64,000 nucleotides of DNA. It comes from Schizochytrium sp. TIO01. Lineage: Eukaryota > Sar > Bigyra > Thraustochytrida > Thraustochytriidae. The stretch's first letter is position 1; each line of letters begins with the position of its first letter. Positions 40,201 to 50,378 of the stretch are shown one piece after another. The stretch lies in contig SMSO01000031.1 in the NCBI GenBank assembly GCA_004764695.1, positions 3,767,048 to 3,831,047 of the forward strand, given 5' to 3'. Under the pieces are notes generated by a model that made no database searches, had not been told where the DNA came from, and was given only the letters and a program-made list of their open reading frames with translations. Made by a program: the position numbers and the translations under genes.

Positions 40201-42144
40201 CACAAAAATGTGTTTGAGCAAAACCTGCATACCTTCACCCTCATACTTATTGAATGTGTCACGCGAACATGCGTAGAGACGATTGTAATTCATTCTCTCG
40301 ATTCGACTGAGAGGAATATGACGAATGAACGTTTCCTTGTAGGGTAAAGGAACAAGTGAGAGAGTATTGTCAGGGTTGGGGGTATACTTTGTTCTACGAA
40401 GTACAAATTTAGAAATGCATCTAGCCAGCAATTGCCAAGCCAGCTTTTCATTGTGCGCGAGCTTCTGTGATATTGTTGTGCTGGTTTTCCTGCTCAAGCT
40501 CATATCCACAACCTGCTTGATTGGCTTGGCGATATTTCTCTGCCAAACGCTTTGGTTCTGAGCCTGCGGCACGTTGACAAGGAAAGAAAGTTGGCTGTAG
40601 AGCTCATCTAGGGTATTGTGGATTGGAGTTCCGGTAACACACCAGCGATGCACAGCCAGAAGCCTGCATGCGGATCTATAGGTACTAGTAGAGGACGTCT
40701 TGATGATGTGGCTTTCATCAAGTATAATTCGGTACCAATAATTGCGGAAAAGTGGACCAAGTTTATTTAATGCCTCGGGGTTCTTCTGGCGATCTCGAAA
40801 ATGCATTTCGCGTTTTGCAAGAGTGTCGCGACGCAAAAACCTTTCTCTGCGGCGCTTAGGTTCCGCGGGATCGGCCGCTCGCTTCTTTTTCTCTTCGCCT
40901 TCAATACGCATGATAGCATAAGTTGTGAGAATGACATCGTAGTCCTCAAAATGCTTTGCTAATGTTTTGCGATCCGAGTCAGCATCGTAAACTCCAACCT
41001 TCAGAATGCCGTTGCTGAATTTTTCGATCTCGCTGTTCCATTGCTTAATCAGTGATACTGGAAGTACACATAGTGTAGTACGTAAGCACCCATCAGGAAG
41101 AGGAACCATACATTTTGCTGTCCCATCAATTAATTGTTCATTTGATTTTTTAATCTTTTCCTGGCGAACTTTCCAGTTTTCGTAGGTATTTTTGAGCATG
41201 AGGGAAATCATTTCGATAGTTTTCCCGAGGCCCTGGTCATCGCAGAGCATACCACATTGAAACTTCGTCTCCTGGGTGTAAAGCCAGCTTAAAGCAAGGT
41301 GTTGGTGAGGATGCAAGGTTGCACTTAATGACGTTGGAATCTTGCAAAGATCAAATAGACGCGATGAACGGTTCTCCTCCATTTTGGCCACAATTTCACT
41401 CATTTTCTCTCGCATTAATGCTTCTTTTTCTTCCTCTTTAGAGCTGAGTTCTTCTAGTTCCCTAAGCCTGCGCCGCCTTTCCTGTTTCTTACTCCTTTTG
41501 GCAACATCCTCGTCTTCGCCAACGTAGCTCTCGTCATCGCTAGAAAATAGAGATAACTCATTATGATCTTTCTCGATGAAGCCACCAAGAGTAGAGTCCT
41601 CGTCAGAATCTACAATTTCATCATCCATGGCTTCTTCAGTAATGAGTAATTTTGTATTAACGAGCTCAATACCATTGTCTGCATCCATGATATCTTCACT
41701 TTTATCTCTAACACCCTCACCTTCAATGACTCTCCGCTTCTTTGAAGTTTGAAGCGAGTCTTCGTCTTCGTCTTCGTTTGAAGAAAGTTCTAGTGCAGCG
41801 CTTGACCCTGTCTGTCTTTTCTGGGGGGTTGTGGATAGGTAAGACGAGTATTCCTTGGAGGCAGGATCTATTGCATGCCGCGAGGTAGCTCCAAGGCCTG
41901 CGATAATCGTTGGTACTCCGTCTGTATTCTGTTTCTTCGCTTGGTCATCGTTGGCAAAATCTACCTCCGAAATGTCATCTTCGTCGTCACTTAAAGACAG
42001 GTCCATATTTAAAATGAGAAGCTTTAGATTCGGTATGTTTTGGCCTGAGAACAAGCAACTTGGCGAGGCATCTGCAGCTCGGCAGGGCCCAGGATTCTTG
42101 TCTCGTTCCTTGGTGTCACCTTTCTGTATTTGGATTTCTATCAT
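37264..42144 (-). CDS. SNF2-family ATPase (Rad5/Rad16/TTF2 branch) fused to leucine-rich repeats
   Basis: 1626 residues from the first ATG (42144); Met47 at 42006 (MDLSLSDDEDD) is an equally likely start. An acidic N-terminus with Ser/Asp clusters precedes the first helicase lobe: LHPHQHLALSWL, P-loop DQGLGKT (303-309), DESH box (about 478), and VTGTPIHNTLDELYSQLSFL. The insert between lobes is acidic and helical, with no RING finger in view. The second lobe (about 830-960) has LVFSQFTKFLDLI, RAGGLGLNL, and DRVHRIGQ (about 920). From about 1160 to the end come leucine-rich repeats of the Cys-containing Rad7/AMN1/F-box type: LRELRLINCGHVLDDDTV, LEELDLSDC, LHTAIFTGCSAISDHGV, LQELDLSWC. SNF2 enzymes remodel chromatin using ATP. 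In yeast, Rad16 (SNF2) and Rad7 (LRR) form a nucleotide-excision-repair complex; here both halves are in one chain. Confidence 0.95.
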   Translation of the reverse strand: MIEIQIQKGDTKERDKNPGPCRAADASPSCLFSGQNIPNLKLLILNMDLSLSDDEDDISEVDFANDDQAKKQNTDGVPTIIAGLGATSRHAIDPASKEYSSYLSTTPQKRQTGSSAALELSSNEDEDEDSLQTSKKRRVIEGEGVRDKSEDIMDADNGIELVNTKLLITEEAMDDEIVDSDEDSTLGGFIEKDHNELSLFSSDDESYVGEDEDVAKRSKKQERRRRLRELEELSSKEEEKEALMREKMSEIVAKMEENRSSRLFDLCKIPTSLSATLHPHQHLALSWLYTQETKFQCGMLCDDQGLGKTIEMISLMLKNTYENWKVRQEKIKKSNEQLIDGTAKCMVPLPDGCLRTTLCVLPVSLIKQWNSEIEKFSNGILKVGVYDADSDRKTLAKHFEDYDVILTTYAIMRIEGEEKKKRAADPAEPKRRRERFLRRDTLAKREMHFRDRQKNPEALNKLGPLFRNYWYRIILDESHIIKTSSTSTYRSACRLLAVHRWCVTGTPIHNTLDELYSQLSFLVNVPQAQNQSVWQRNIAKPIKQVVDMSLSRKTSTTISQKLAHNEKLAWQLLARCISKFVLRRTKYTPNPDNTLSLVPLPYKETFIRHIPLSRIERMNYNRLYACSRDTFNKYEGEGMQVLLKHIFVWLIRLRQFCNHPLLIAHALNDEDMMKTMLGDDEDENFEENNAEEDDISNIFDEKDVDDESSADPALQNELNSMLLKLQTNDELRGVPVMKLRKIAQMKVQKTIIAARKLARKRAIEAYEHRQLARAEAQSAVLDGFYSSLQQQLNETREEMSKRRATFWPSSKLVAIIEDLIALRRQNSCLKALVFSQFTKFLDLIQHSIEKYGFNVVRLDGTMNQSQREVSLQRFREDPTVNVFLISLRAGGLGLNLISGSDVLIADPWWNESLEAQAIDRVHRIGQLKPVRVLRYLTTESIEADMLIMQEKKRALTAGAFSEKFQNAKTLTLKDLQNLFRKKVDIGEESLQNGEDGVLKTALELIYESLEKQLGQVAQGLRNPVGECIGPHPNRTPKTLIDMCSSMFFQLDPPDAVKALQRLSTQGHALEDWLSDLRWERESHLYDTDGLAPKDPTDELPLFFTSDYLGNALANLSSSSACNAEFADNEASAKIGKFMLNGNRVASVSKEALLCIARPSFTGFTSIRLECCAPLNRALLLSMLKQNCHSLRELRLINCGHVLDDDTVQECLDICFSLRIVEFTCAYKLLKLDRIFSQANLTEIIVRDSHEAKISREKFQRLGFLALETLEVLDLSYCKNLIGQRRNTQLELQGPDPDDDAVSYVLENSPRLRILRFAGADSYTFNQKVLNTISTCLHGLEELDLSDCVDVFSSRLFWKNLVDSAPDLRVLRIAKCPIPTAKEREAMLERNQFEMETRTAAMISFGERARVEESEQRLVDEQSKVDNPIAGAATFHLKDISSTFLHTSSDGRQEPVTYNADITSAQGNLGAHVTNDNDNDIKNTDAPVEQGSVSDPFREAARLLLYQLADFSKLEVLDLALIDVVDDGVVRGVAKHCPNLHTAIFTGCSAISDHGVRSLAQLQKLQELDLSWCTAVSHDTVIGLLQHLPSLRTLRLYGCHELDIQAISEAMGKSTFKYNSSLCIWFG

Positions 42145-43192
42145 TAGGTAGTAACCAAATTTTAGGTGCTCTCAACTATAATACCTACCTAGTAAAACAT
42201 CTACTGCTCTAGGTGGTAGTAGGACACCTACTACATAAAAATGTAAGAACACTTTGAAAGACTTATGTTCCTCCAACGAAGCAACAAATCGTACATGCAA
42301 CATGGAACTCATTGACCCTTGAAAAAATAAGATTGTTTAGAATCAAATGCATGCACGACAAAGGCTTTCCTTGTAGCAAATGTTGGAAGGCTTATAGTAA
42401 TGTGTATTTTCCAATATGAAACTGAAAAAGTTGACGGCTTCACTAGACGCACTGGCTAACGAGGTAGTGGAGCAGGTACTATTACCTTCAGCAAAGAAGC
42501 ACTAAACTTGCGGTGCTAGATAAAGTGTACACCGGGACAAACCAATTTCCTGATCTTACTTGCGGAGTAGTAGGGTTAGTGTGATCAGTGTCTCATCTAG
42601 GTTGTGTATCTTACTTCCTGTCAACTATAAAGTCAATGTTTGGTTTCCCAAGTAAAAGGCCCCATATTGAGATGTTTCCAATTTATTTTTTAAGAACTAT
42701 ATAGTGTCCCAAATTCTGATTTTCGTGCTCTGATAATTATAAAAATAAATGGGGGCACAATAGCGATAAGGTTTATTTGAACAAGGATCTTGGGAGAAGG
42801 CGTTTCTTTGATACTTAATATTAAAATATTTAAGATATCATTTCTACACGAGAACTTAGGAATTTCGGTCATTAGCAGTCTTCACTCAATAACGAAAAGA
42901 TAGTTCGTGGGTTTCAGTCTTAGTATTGCCTACTATTGGTATTTAGTGACTATTATGTACCTGAAGTTTGTAAGCTGCTATGATAGCAGACGTAGAACAC
43001 ATCTGTCTACAGAAGACGAAGAAGAAATTATAAAAGATGAAATTGAGGATATGTAAAATTCAGCATCATCAACCAGAGCCAGCCAATGACGACCGTATTC
43101 AGCACTCTCCGTCAGTAGTTTGTGCATAAACATTAAGAAGGTGAAAAGGGGTGGCGAGATACTCCTCATAACAAATGATTCACATGAGTGTA
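42145..43192. other. Intergenic region upstream of the SNF2-LRR gene
   Basis: About 1 kb. A CTACCTAGTAAAAC / CTACTACATAA cluster lies at about 42180-42240, just before the SNF2 start. The rest is AT-rich. Small minus-strand ORFs at 42690-42872 and 42978-43169 are not supported. Confidence 0.45.
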
Positions 43193-44836
43193 TCAGGCGC
43201 TCGAGCTAGATATACTTGTCGCCGTAGCGATTGTGCCAAGCACAGCAACTAGAGACCCAAATATAATCATAAACCACGAAAGAATACGCTGATGCAAAAC
43301 ATGAACAAGCGCACGACGATCATTTGCGCTAAGCTCATGTACACTCAGCTCCCGAACACGAGACATAACTGCCCGAGTTGCGCCAAGATAGAAGACTCCA
43401 GGTAAGATGAAAACAACCATGGAGCAGCAAAGGCTACCTAGAAGGCCAAAAACTGTTGAGACATTGGGCACAAGTAAAGCCAATGTATATCCAATAATAA
43501 GAATAAGAAGTGATTCTGCGGCTCGAACTTTCAAACTGTTGTGGGTGTTCCCGTGTGTGCGCCTTGGGAGAAGATGTTGATTCTCTGCCATCGTACCCGC
43601 AGCACTACCTTGTTGCTGCTGCTGCTGCTGAATCTGCTGTTGTGAATGCGAAGTGTGCAAAAACTTCGGTGCAGCGAATAACCAGCTATGGATTGCAACT
43701 CGAGTCGGATATTGAATTAGAGGAAGCGCCAACGTGCAAGTTAGGGCTTCTGCAATGCGTGCAGCGGCAATGAGATTATCATCGATGGGAAAATACCCGA
43801 TTGCAAGAATATTGTCAGGAACCCCTTCCGGTGTGCAACTAAATCGGACATAACCAAATGAGCCTGCGCAACAGTACAGGAGCATTGCAAAGACGATAGC
43901 ATTGCGGAAAATATTCCGCATACGAACAGGCGACCGTTTGCGAAGCTGACTGTAGACAGGTAAGACGTTGAGATGGCATACAAAGGAGAAGCAAAATACT
44001 GGAAGCCCTTGGAATACGCCAGTCAGAGATTTGGGGCCATAGGAAATTCCACAATATTCGCCAAACTGGATGGAGCGTACAGCAATTGCGACTGTGAGGA
44101 AAACAGCAAATAAAAAGGCAAGCATGCTCGTATGGCGAAGGGAGCTGAGGTTTTCGAGGCAGCAGAGAGGGAAGACAACACAGAATACTAGAATACCCGT
44201 AACTACATCATCAGCAACTGGGCCGTCGCACAGGAACGATTCTTTACCTGCGATTTGGCAAAGGCTCGGGGGTAGCAATGACTTAATTACCAGGATGTAT
44301 GCACTTGCAGCACCTATATTGAGAACAACAATGAGAAGCTTGACAGAGTTCGACACAATTGGACCATACAGAACCAATGCAAGATCACCAAAACTTCCTC
44401 GCCCTGTTCGTAGGTATGAAGAGAGAATAAGATTGCAGCTCAATGTGGAAGCCACGGCTGTTAAAGCAAGGAGAAAGAGACCAAGAACTAGGCCACATTG
44501 TGCCAGCGCGTAGGGAATAGAGAGAATTCCAGCACCAAGGATTGTGCTGGTCAGATTATAAGTTGAAACAATTATGCCTGCATTATCCTCCCCAGTAGGT
44601 CGAGCATTTATGTTCTCGACACCTTGTTCGTATGAGGCGACTCGGAGCATCCGAAGGGGGGCATCAACATCAGCATAAGGCTCCGTGTCAGGATCGTCGT
44701 CGTCGGTATCATCAAGAATTGGTACGTCGTCAAGACCTTCGCCTAAAGGTCGTCCGCCGAGGCTACCGGAGAAGGAGCTTTCCTCGTCTGTCTCCTCCAG
44801 CAAAGCTACTCGCAGCTGCCGAGGCGTGCGAAGCAT
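43193..44836 (-). CDS. Amino acid transporter, AAAP/SLC38 family
   Basis: 547 residues from an ATG at 44836. An acidic cytosolic N-terminus (about 1-85; DDTDDDDPDTE) is followed by about eleven hydrophobic helices. Helix 1 has the family pattern NLTSTILGAGILSIPYALAQ (about 92-111). Helix 6-7 carries FCFSFVCHLNVLPVYSQL, as in SLC38/AVT proteins, followed by the RNIFRNAI loop. A cytosolic loop at about 395-425 has a polyglutamine run encoded by a CAG/CAA tract (43612-43650). The protein should carry neutral amino acids across the vacuolar or plasma membrane with ions; substrate and membrane cannot be told from sequence. Confidence 0.93.
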   Translation of the reverse strand: MLRTPRQLRVALLEETDEESSFSGSLGGRPLGEGLDDVPILDDTDDDDPDTEPYADVDAPLRMLRVASYEQGVENINARPTGEDNAGIIVSTYNLTSTILGAGILSIPYALAQCGLVLGLFLLALTAVASTLSCNLILSSYLRTGRGSFGDLALVLYGPIVSNSVKLLIVVLNIGAASAYILVIKSLLPPSLCQIAGKESFLCDGPVADDVVTGILVFCVVFPLCCLENLSSLRHTSMLAFLFAVFLTVAIAVRSIQFGEYCGISYGPKSLTGVFQGLPVFCFSFVCHLNVLPVYSQLRKRSPVRMRNIFRNAIVFAMLLYCCAGSFGYVRFSCTPEGVPDNILAIGYFPIDDNLIAAARIAEALTCTLALPLIQYPTRVAIHSWLFAAPKFLHTSHSQQQIQQQQQQQGSAAGTMAENQHLLPRRTHGNTHNSLKVRAAESLLILIIGYTLALLVPNVSTVFGLLGSLCCSMVVFILPGVFYLGATRAVMSRVRELSVHELSANDRRALVHVLHQRILSWFMIIFGSLVAVLGTIATATSISSSSA

Positions 44837-45853
44837 AGTGCCTCCTCGCCTTGCTTGATGATACTTTCGCGATTCGTCAAGTTCGTTTGCAAGCTGGAAA
44901 ACTTCTCGTACGGCACCCTCGCTGGATTCTTGTAGACATAGGACTATACGGATTATACCCTACAATCTAAGCTCTTTTTCAAAAGCACTGTCTTTCTACT
45001 TTTCTCTCTTTCTTTCTTTCTTCTTGGATTTTCTATGCTATAGCCTAATAGTAGGGTAAGTAGAAGGTAATTAGGTCTTTCCTAGCAACCTGCCTACCTA
45101 GGTATCAACACCTATGATAAGTCCTTGCTATGAAAATTTGTTCGGGTGTGCGTGCAACGAGACAACTAGATTTTCGGGAGATGCAAATGTGCTCAAACCC
45201 AATGTTTAGGTTAAAGCGATAATGAAGAAGTGTCTCAGCTTCTTGTCTATAATCACCATAGCAACAATGGTCCTCTTATTTAAGCAAGCCCCTGGGCAGG
45301 TCCTTTTTTGTAGTAATTAGTACAAATATGTCACCATACTTTCTGTCGGAATATGATAACTCCTAAGGTACAACAGTTCAAAGTAAAAAACTCATGGCAC
45401 GTGCAGAAAATATATTGAATGTTGTATTATCAATAAGACTCATATGAAAGCAAAAAAATGCATAATTTAATATTCTGAAACAAAGTACAATATATGAAAA
45501 GATAGAAATCTGAATTCAGTGTCCTCGTTTTCAGAATTTCGCGGCTTAAGCACTCATGTAACTTCCCTAGATAAAATGACGCCAAAATCTTAATCTAGAC
45601 TTGCTGCGAATACTTGAGGTTTGATCTCCTCGACTAATGCAATATATCTATACATAGTTACTTCTCCCCGTGTTAACTCATTTGAAGACTTGCCGCGGTC
45701 TTGAGAGTTTCAAACAAACATTTGGTAAAGACGAATGTGATAATTGTTTAATTCAATGAAAACACAACCGGTTATTCAGATTGAAGTTAAATTCCAAATT
45801 CTAATAATTTCTACATATCTATATATCAACGAAATTATGCGGGAATGAAATCA
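44837..45853. other. Intergenic region upstream of the amino acid transporter
   Basis: About 1 kb with a pyrimidine tract (CTTTCTTTC) at about 44990-45025, then CTACCTAGGTATC-type motifs at about 45045-45115. The remainder is AT-rich and adjoins the 3' end of the MYB gene. No gene is recognised. Confidence 0.45.
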
Positions 45854-47696
45854 TCATGCCGCAGCAGCCTTGTCGGATGTATCTACTCTTCCCTCTTCAA
45901 AAAAACGAGGAATGATACGAGTTTGAGTGACAGGGCTCGCACATTGTGTCAGTCTTGGAGTGCTAAGGTCAAAGTTAAAGTCTAAACCTCCGACAGCAGA
46001 CGTAGTTGATGCTGGAAAGTTAAAACCGTCCTCCAAATGTAGGGAGTCTAGCATGCTCAAATCAAGACCACCTACTTTTGGAGAAGCACGGAACATATTA
46101 CCAAATCGCGAGCTGTCGCTAGCCCTGCATGACATGGGCCGGAGAGCGGTTTGCTGCGAGTAATTGTCGGATGGGCGACGCGGAGTCACAGCTTTTGAAA
46201 TTCCACCTAGAAGATCTTTAAAGTCCTCGTCAATTGATAGACCAACAAGAGATTGTGCAAGGTTTGTGCCTGAATTAGCATCTGCAGAAGCCATGTTCGA
46301 CATTCCTGAGCCTTCTAGATCCATACTTCCAAGCAAGTCGTTGTGGCCTGTATGGTGTACCCCAGCCGCAAAGCGATCAAACATGGAGCTCACACTGCGA
46401 GGCGTACCATGAGCCCCAGGAGAAGCTAGCATCAATGGAACTTGAAAAGCTCCAAAGGGTGTTTGTGGCGGTGAAACACTGAATGTGTTAAGCTCGGAGG
46501 TAGACAAATTCAAAGCAGGAGGAGGCCGTTTCGAGAAGGAAGCTTTTCGTTCGTTCATGCATTGAGCTGCAGTGGGGCTCATCTCGTTACTTTGAACGTT
46601 TTCATTCAACTCTTCGTGAGAAGAAAGCGACTGAGAGGAAAGATGGGACTCGGAAACACTGTCTTGAGATTGAGACAGCTTCATACTCGCAGGAGAGGTC
46701 TTACGCAGAGTGAGTGATTTCTTCTTGGCACTGCTATTATTTTGCATAGCAGAACTACTGTGTTGAGAGCGGCCATACCCTTGATGTGACTCTTGGAGAT
46801 ACCCCATGGAATTATTGGCAGACTGGCCACTTTGATGGCCCATCATTGAAGATGATCGTCCTTGAGAAGACATCGAAGGCTGCAGACGAACCAGATTCTG
46901 GGATCGATGCGTAGGAATGCTGGTGTTTGAGTTTGCTGAAGCACTTGGAACAGTTGAGCTCTTGTATTTGGGATACCTTCTGTTCATAAGTGAATTCCAA
47001 CGGTTCTTGACTGCATTCTCAGGACGACCAGGAAGCATTTTAGCGATCTCGCACCAACGATTGCCAACACGTTCTTGAGCTTTTAACAATACTTGGTCTT
47101 CGGCCTCAGTCCAAGGGGGATTTCTTAACAGATGCGTCTAGGTGGTTCAACCAGCGCTCACGGCATTGTTTACCAATGCGACCGGGCACATGGGAAGCAA
47201 TTACGGACCATTTCTTAGGTCCAAATTCTTTCACCAGTTTGGCGAGCAGCTCGTCTTCTTCGCGAGTCCATGGTCCCTTAATACGCGTGTTTCCTCCAAC
47301 CGGGGGGTTCGCTTTACCAGAGGACATAATAGTTGGCGACACAGCGGGGGGCATGTTCTTGCTTTGAGAAGGACTAGAGCTGTGAAATGCGGAGGTTGGT
47401 GTTGTCTTTGAGCTACTTTCATCTCCACTCACCGATTTCGTTTCTTCCGAAGAACTCAGAGCAGTTTTTACCCCTGCAGTTTTGCTTCGAAGCCCATTGC
47501 TTGTGAGAGTGTCACGGTTGTGCCATTCTGTGCTTGTCGCCAAGAGGGCTCGTTTAGCCATAGCGGACGATGACCCGGTCTCGTTTGAGCTGTTGCCACT
47601 GCCATTGTTGTTGCTGTTGTGCAAAGGTGGTTCTACTGAAGGCATCATCACAGGAGACCCGGAGCGTTTTCTTGATGAACCGCTGTAGCTTGACAT
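45854..47696 (-). CDS. R2R3-type MYB transcription factor (frame interrupted in R3)
   Basis: The ATG at 47696 opens a Ser-rich N-terminus. R2 (about 139-188) has [38 protein letters not shown]3 begins KKSP and then meets a stop (SPLD*) because of a G5 run at 47115-47119 (C5 on the coding strand). With one C fewer the frame reads [20 protein letters not shown] and continues into [30 protein letters not shown], a perfect R3. The full product is then about 613 residues. The C-terminal part is a long Ser/Gln/Asn-rich region, likely regulatory. The protein should bind MYB DNA elements (AACNG-like) in the nucleus. The conserved tryptophans fall on both sides of the interruption, so a single-base assembly error is more likely than a pseudogene. 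Confidence 0.9.
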
Positions 47697-48352
47697 TGTG
47701 TAGGTGATCTGAAAGACTGGAATGTATTCTATGCTGTTGCAGATATCTGGCTGCTCTGCGATTGAGGATTTGCTACCTCCTTTGCAAAATCACAACAGCT
47801 TATATCGTATGTGCTAGTTGTTTAAGACTTTCAACCTCACCTGCGCAATTAAGTTCACCTGCAGCTATGGAGGTTTGTCTTTGGTGTCTGCTGCAGTCCA
47901 TTTGGTCACTCCAGGCGTCCGGTGTCCTGGTTTAACTTTCTTTACTTTTAATTACTTTTTAAAGTTCTAGATAATTTTAACCGTGGTAGGGGGAAGAATT
48001 TAAAAAAAAAAGTAAACATGAAAGACTCCGATGGATGTTTAAGGATCTCAGACTGGGACGATAGAGGCGAATGCGACACCGGTTTAAAAGAAAGAGGGTA
48101 AATAGTGTTAGGGATAATACTAGGAAATTGAGGGAGAGGAAAGGAAAGGAAAGGAAAGGAAAGAAGAAAAGAAAAAAAAAAAAAGACGGAGAGTTTCCAA
48201 TAGAAAGAGGAGAAAAATAGACAGACAAAGCAGAGACAGAGACAGAGACATAGATTGAGAAACAAAGACGAAAACGGAGAGGGAGAGTCACAAATTGAGG
48301 CAGAGAGACAGAAGGGTAGAAAGAAAGGGAAAACAGAAAGAAAGGGAAAAAA

Positions 48353-48571
48353 GAGACAGAGACAGAGACAGAGACAGAGACAAAGACAAAGACAGAGACA
48401 GAGACAGAGACAGAGACAGAGACAGAGACAGAGACAGAGACAGAGACAGAGACAGAGACAGAGACAGAGACAGAGACAGAAACAGAGACAGAGTCAGAGT
48501 CAGAGACAGAGACAGAGACAGAAACAGAAACAGAGACAGAGACAGAGACAGAGACAGAAACAGAGACAGAA
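48353..48571. repeat. (GACAGA)n hexanucleotide array with variants
   Basis: About 36 units of AGACAG/AGACAA/AGTCAG. The purine-rich strand gives apparent Arg-Asp and Ser-Leu open frames on both strands. Scattered short copies occur from about 48231. Confidence 0.9.
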
Positions 48572-49089
48572 ACCCACGACCAAGTAAAACATTACAAACT
48601 TTGAATCGAATAGAGAAAGAAGAATGAGTAAAATCAAAGAGAGAAAAGTAGGTTGGGATAGCGGGATTTAAAGAACTTTTAGGTTTTGATAGAGATAAAT
48701 CTGGAAGTAGAAATAAAAGATGAATCACAAACAAATGATGTGGAGTCAGCAAACAATGAAAGACACGGAGCTTGCCAACGCAAAACAAGTGAAAGACCCG
48801 GCGAGCCAAGTCGTAGCAACTCAGAGCGAAGCACAAGCGAAATCAAAGCGAAGCACAAGGACGCTAGCTAACTCCGATTGAAGTTAACACGCACAGGAGA
48901 GAAACCAAGCACAAAGCAGAGAAGATGCTCGTGCAACCTGGAGGCCAGAAGTGAGGGAGCGAAAGCGGGAAAGACGAAACGCAGAACTTGAAAGACAGAC
49001 TAGGACCCTCTCATGGTACCCGGTTTAAATACTAGTAGGTTGGGAAAAAGTGAGTGGAGGAAGAAGTGGGCACGCACGAGGCAGCAAAC

Positions 49090-49125
49090 AAGCAGGCACA
49101 AGCAGGCACAAGCAGGCACAAGCAG
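49090..49125. repeat. 10-bp tandem repeat AGCAGGCACA, 3-4 copies
   Basis: Three perfect units and a partial one, followed by AGACAGG. Confidence 0.85.
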
Positions 49126-49921
49126 ACAGGAAATTCAGTACATAGGTATCTAGTATAGTTCATCCTGTCTTTCTTCTTTTCTCTGGTTTTGGATTGATGA
49201 CTAAGTCTCAGATTGGCCAGAGACTTTGGGTAGCATTGAAAAATGAAATCTCACTCTCATTCTCCTTTCCTTTGATAAAAACAGCTCATTTTCATTTTTT
49301 AGTATTATTCTTGTTATGATTTATAAAATACAAAAATAATATCATAGATTTTGGGCGGCTAAATTAGTGCAAACACCTAAATAACGCGACTAGAACAGAA
49401 AACAGGCAGCTCGGGCTCGGAGGAGAGTGACTGACTGACTTCGAGGGCCTGCCATTTTTTGTTTTTCATGTGAGCCAAGGTACGAAGGAAAGGGAGCAGC
49501 GTTGAGCAAGCAAAGACTTGGTTGACGTAGAAGCAGCTGGTAAACTCAACTGCACGAATCCTAAAAGATGGGCCCCAAAGGTTCTTCCGAACTCGCGAAG
49601 CACTTCCCGAAAGACTCAACTCCTGAAATTGTTATTTTAAACAAATAAAATAAAATAATATACATGACTCTATATACAAAATAATAAAAATTAAAATTAA
49701 AATTAAAAGCACTAAGTAACATTCGAAAAAAGCATTCAAACAGAAGGGATGTATCTCTCTTGGATCGCTTCAAAACCATTTACATCTAGGAATGACCCGG
49801 GACTTTGAGCATGTATTGATTTCCTATAATACTTGCTCTCCTTCTCATGGCGATACTGGTAGAAGCAGTGAAGACGAATCAAGAAAAAGAGAAGTTTGAG
49901 TTATTTTGTTTTATTTTATTG

Positions 49922-49950
49922 TATTTTATTTTATTTAAAATAAAATAAAT
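49922..49950. repeat. AT-rich inverted repeat
   Basis: TATTTTATTTTATTT followed by AAAATAAAATAAAT forms a near-perfect hairpin with no spacer. Confidence 0.7.
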
Positions 49951-50351
49951 CAGAGGCTTATGCCTGAGGCTAACTCAATCATATTTATAGAGACTGTGCA
50001 AAAAATATAACAAAAATAAACTGATGTATATTCATAGGCTATATATATTCATTTCTCAATCAGGAAATACATTAAATGATTCTACTCTCAAGTCACGGTG
50101 ATTTTCTTAAAATGTTCTTTACTTTTTTTAGCTTGTTCGCGAGTTTAGCCAACAAAAATGAGCGCCACGAAAATACGAATAGGCTATGTTAGGCTAGGGC
50201 TTATGTGCATGGCTTTGGGCGAACGCCTTGGGTTTGGGAAGATGAGTGAGGAGGCAAAGGCGCATTTCCATTCATCTTCTTTCCTCTATCAAACCCTCCA
50301 ACTTTAAGTCTTTGTTTACTCGACTGCCTATACCTGCTTACTAGGTAGTTT

Positions 50352-50378
50352 CTACCTACCTACCTACCTACCTACCTT
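50352..50378. repeat. (CTAC)n microsatellite
   Basis: About 6 units of TACC, part of the CTA/TAG-rich motif class seen upstream of many genes here. Confidence 0.8.

Noticed and set aside
43612-43650. Trinucleotide microsatellite as a mobile or regulatory repeat
   Set aside because: It lies inside the transporter gene and simply encodes polyglutamine in a cytosolic loop.
48255-48836. Overlapping open frames encoding Arg-Asp/Arg-Gln and Leu-Ser repeats
   Set aside because: They are translations of the (GACAGA)n array in several frames and strands; no non-repeat coding content.
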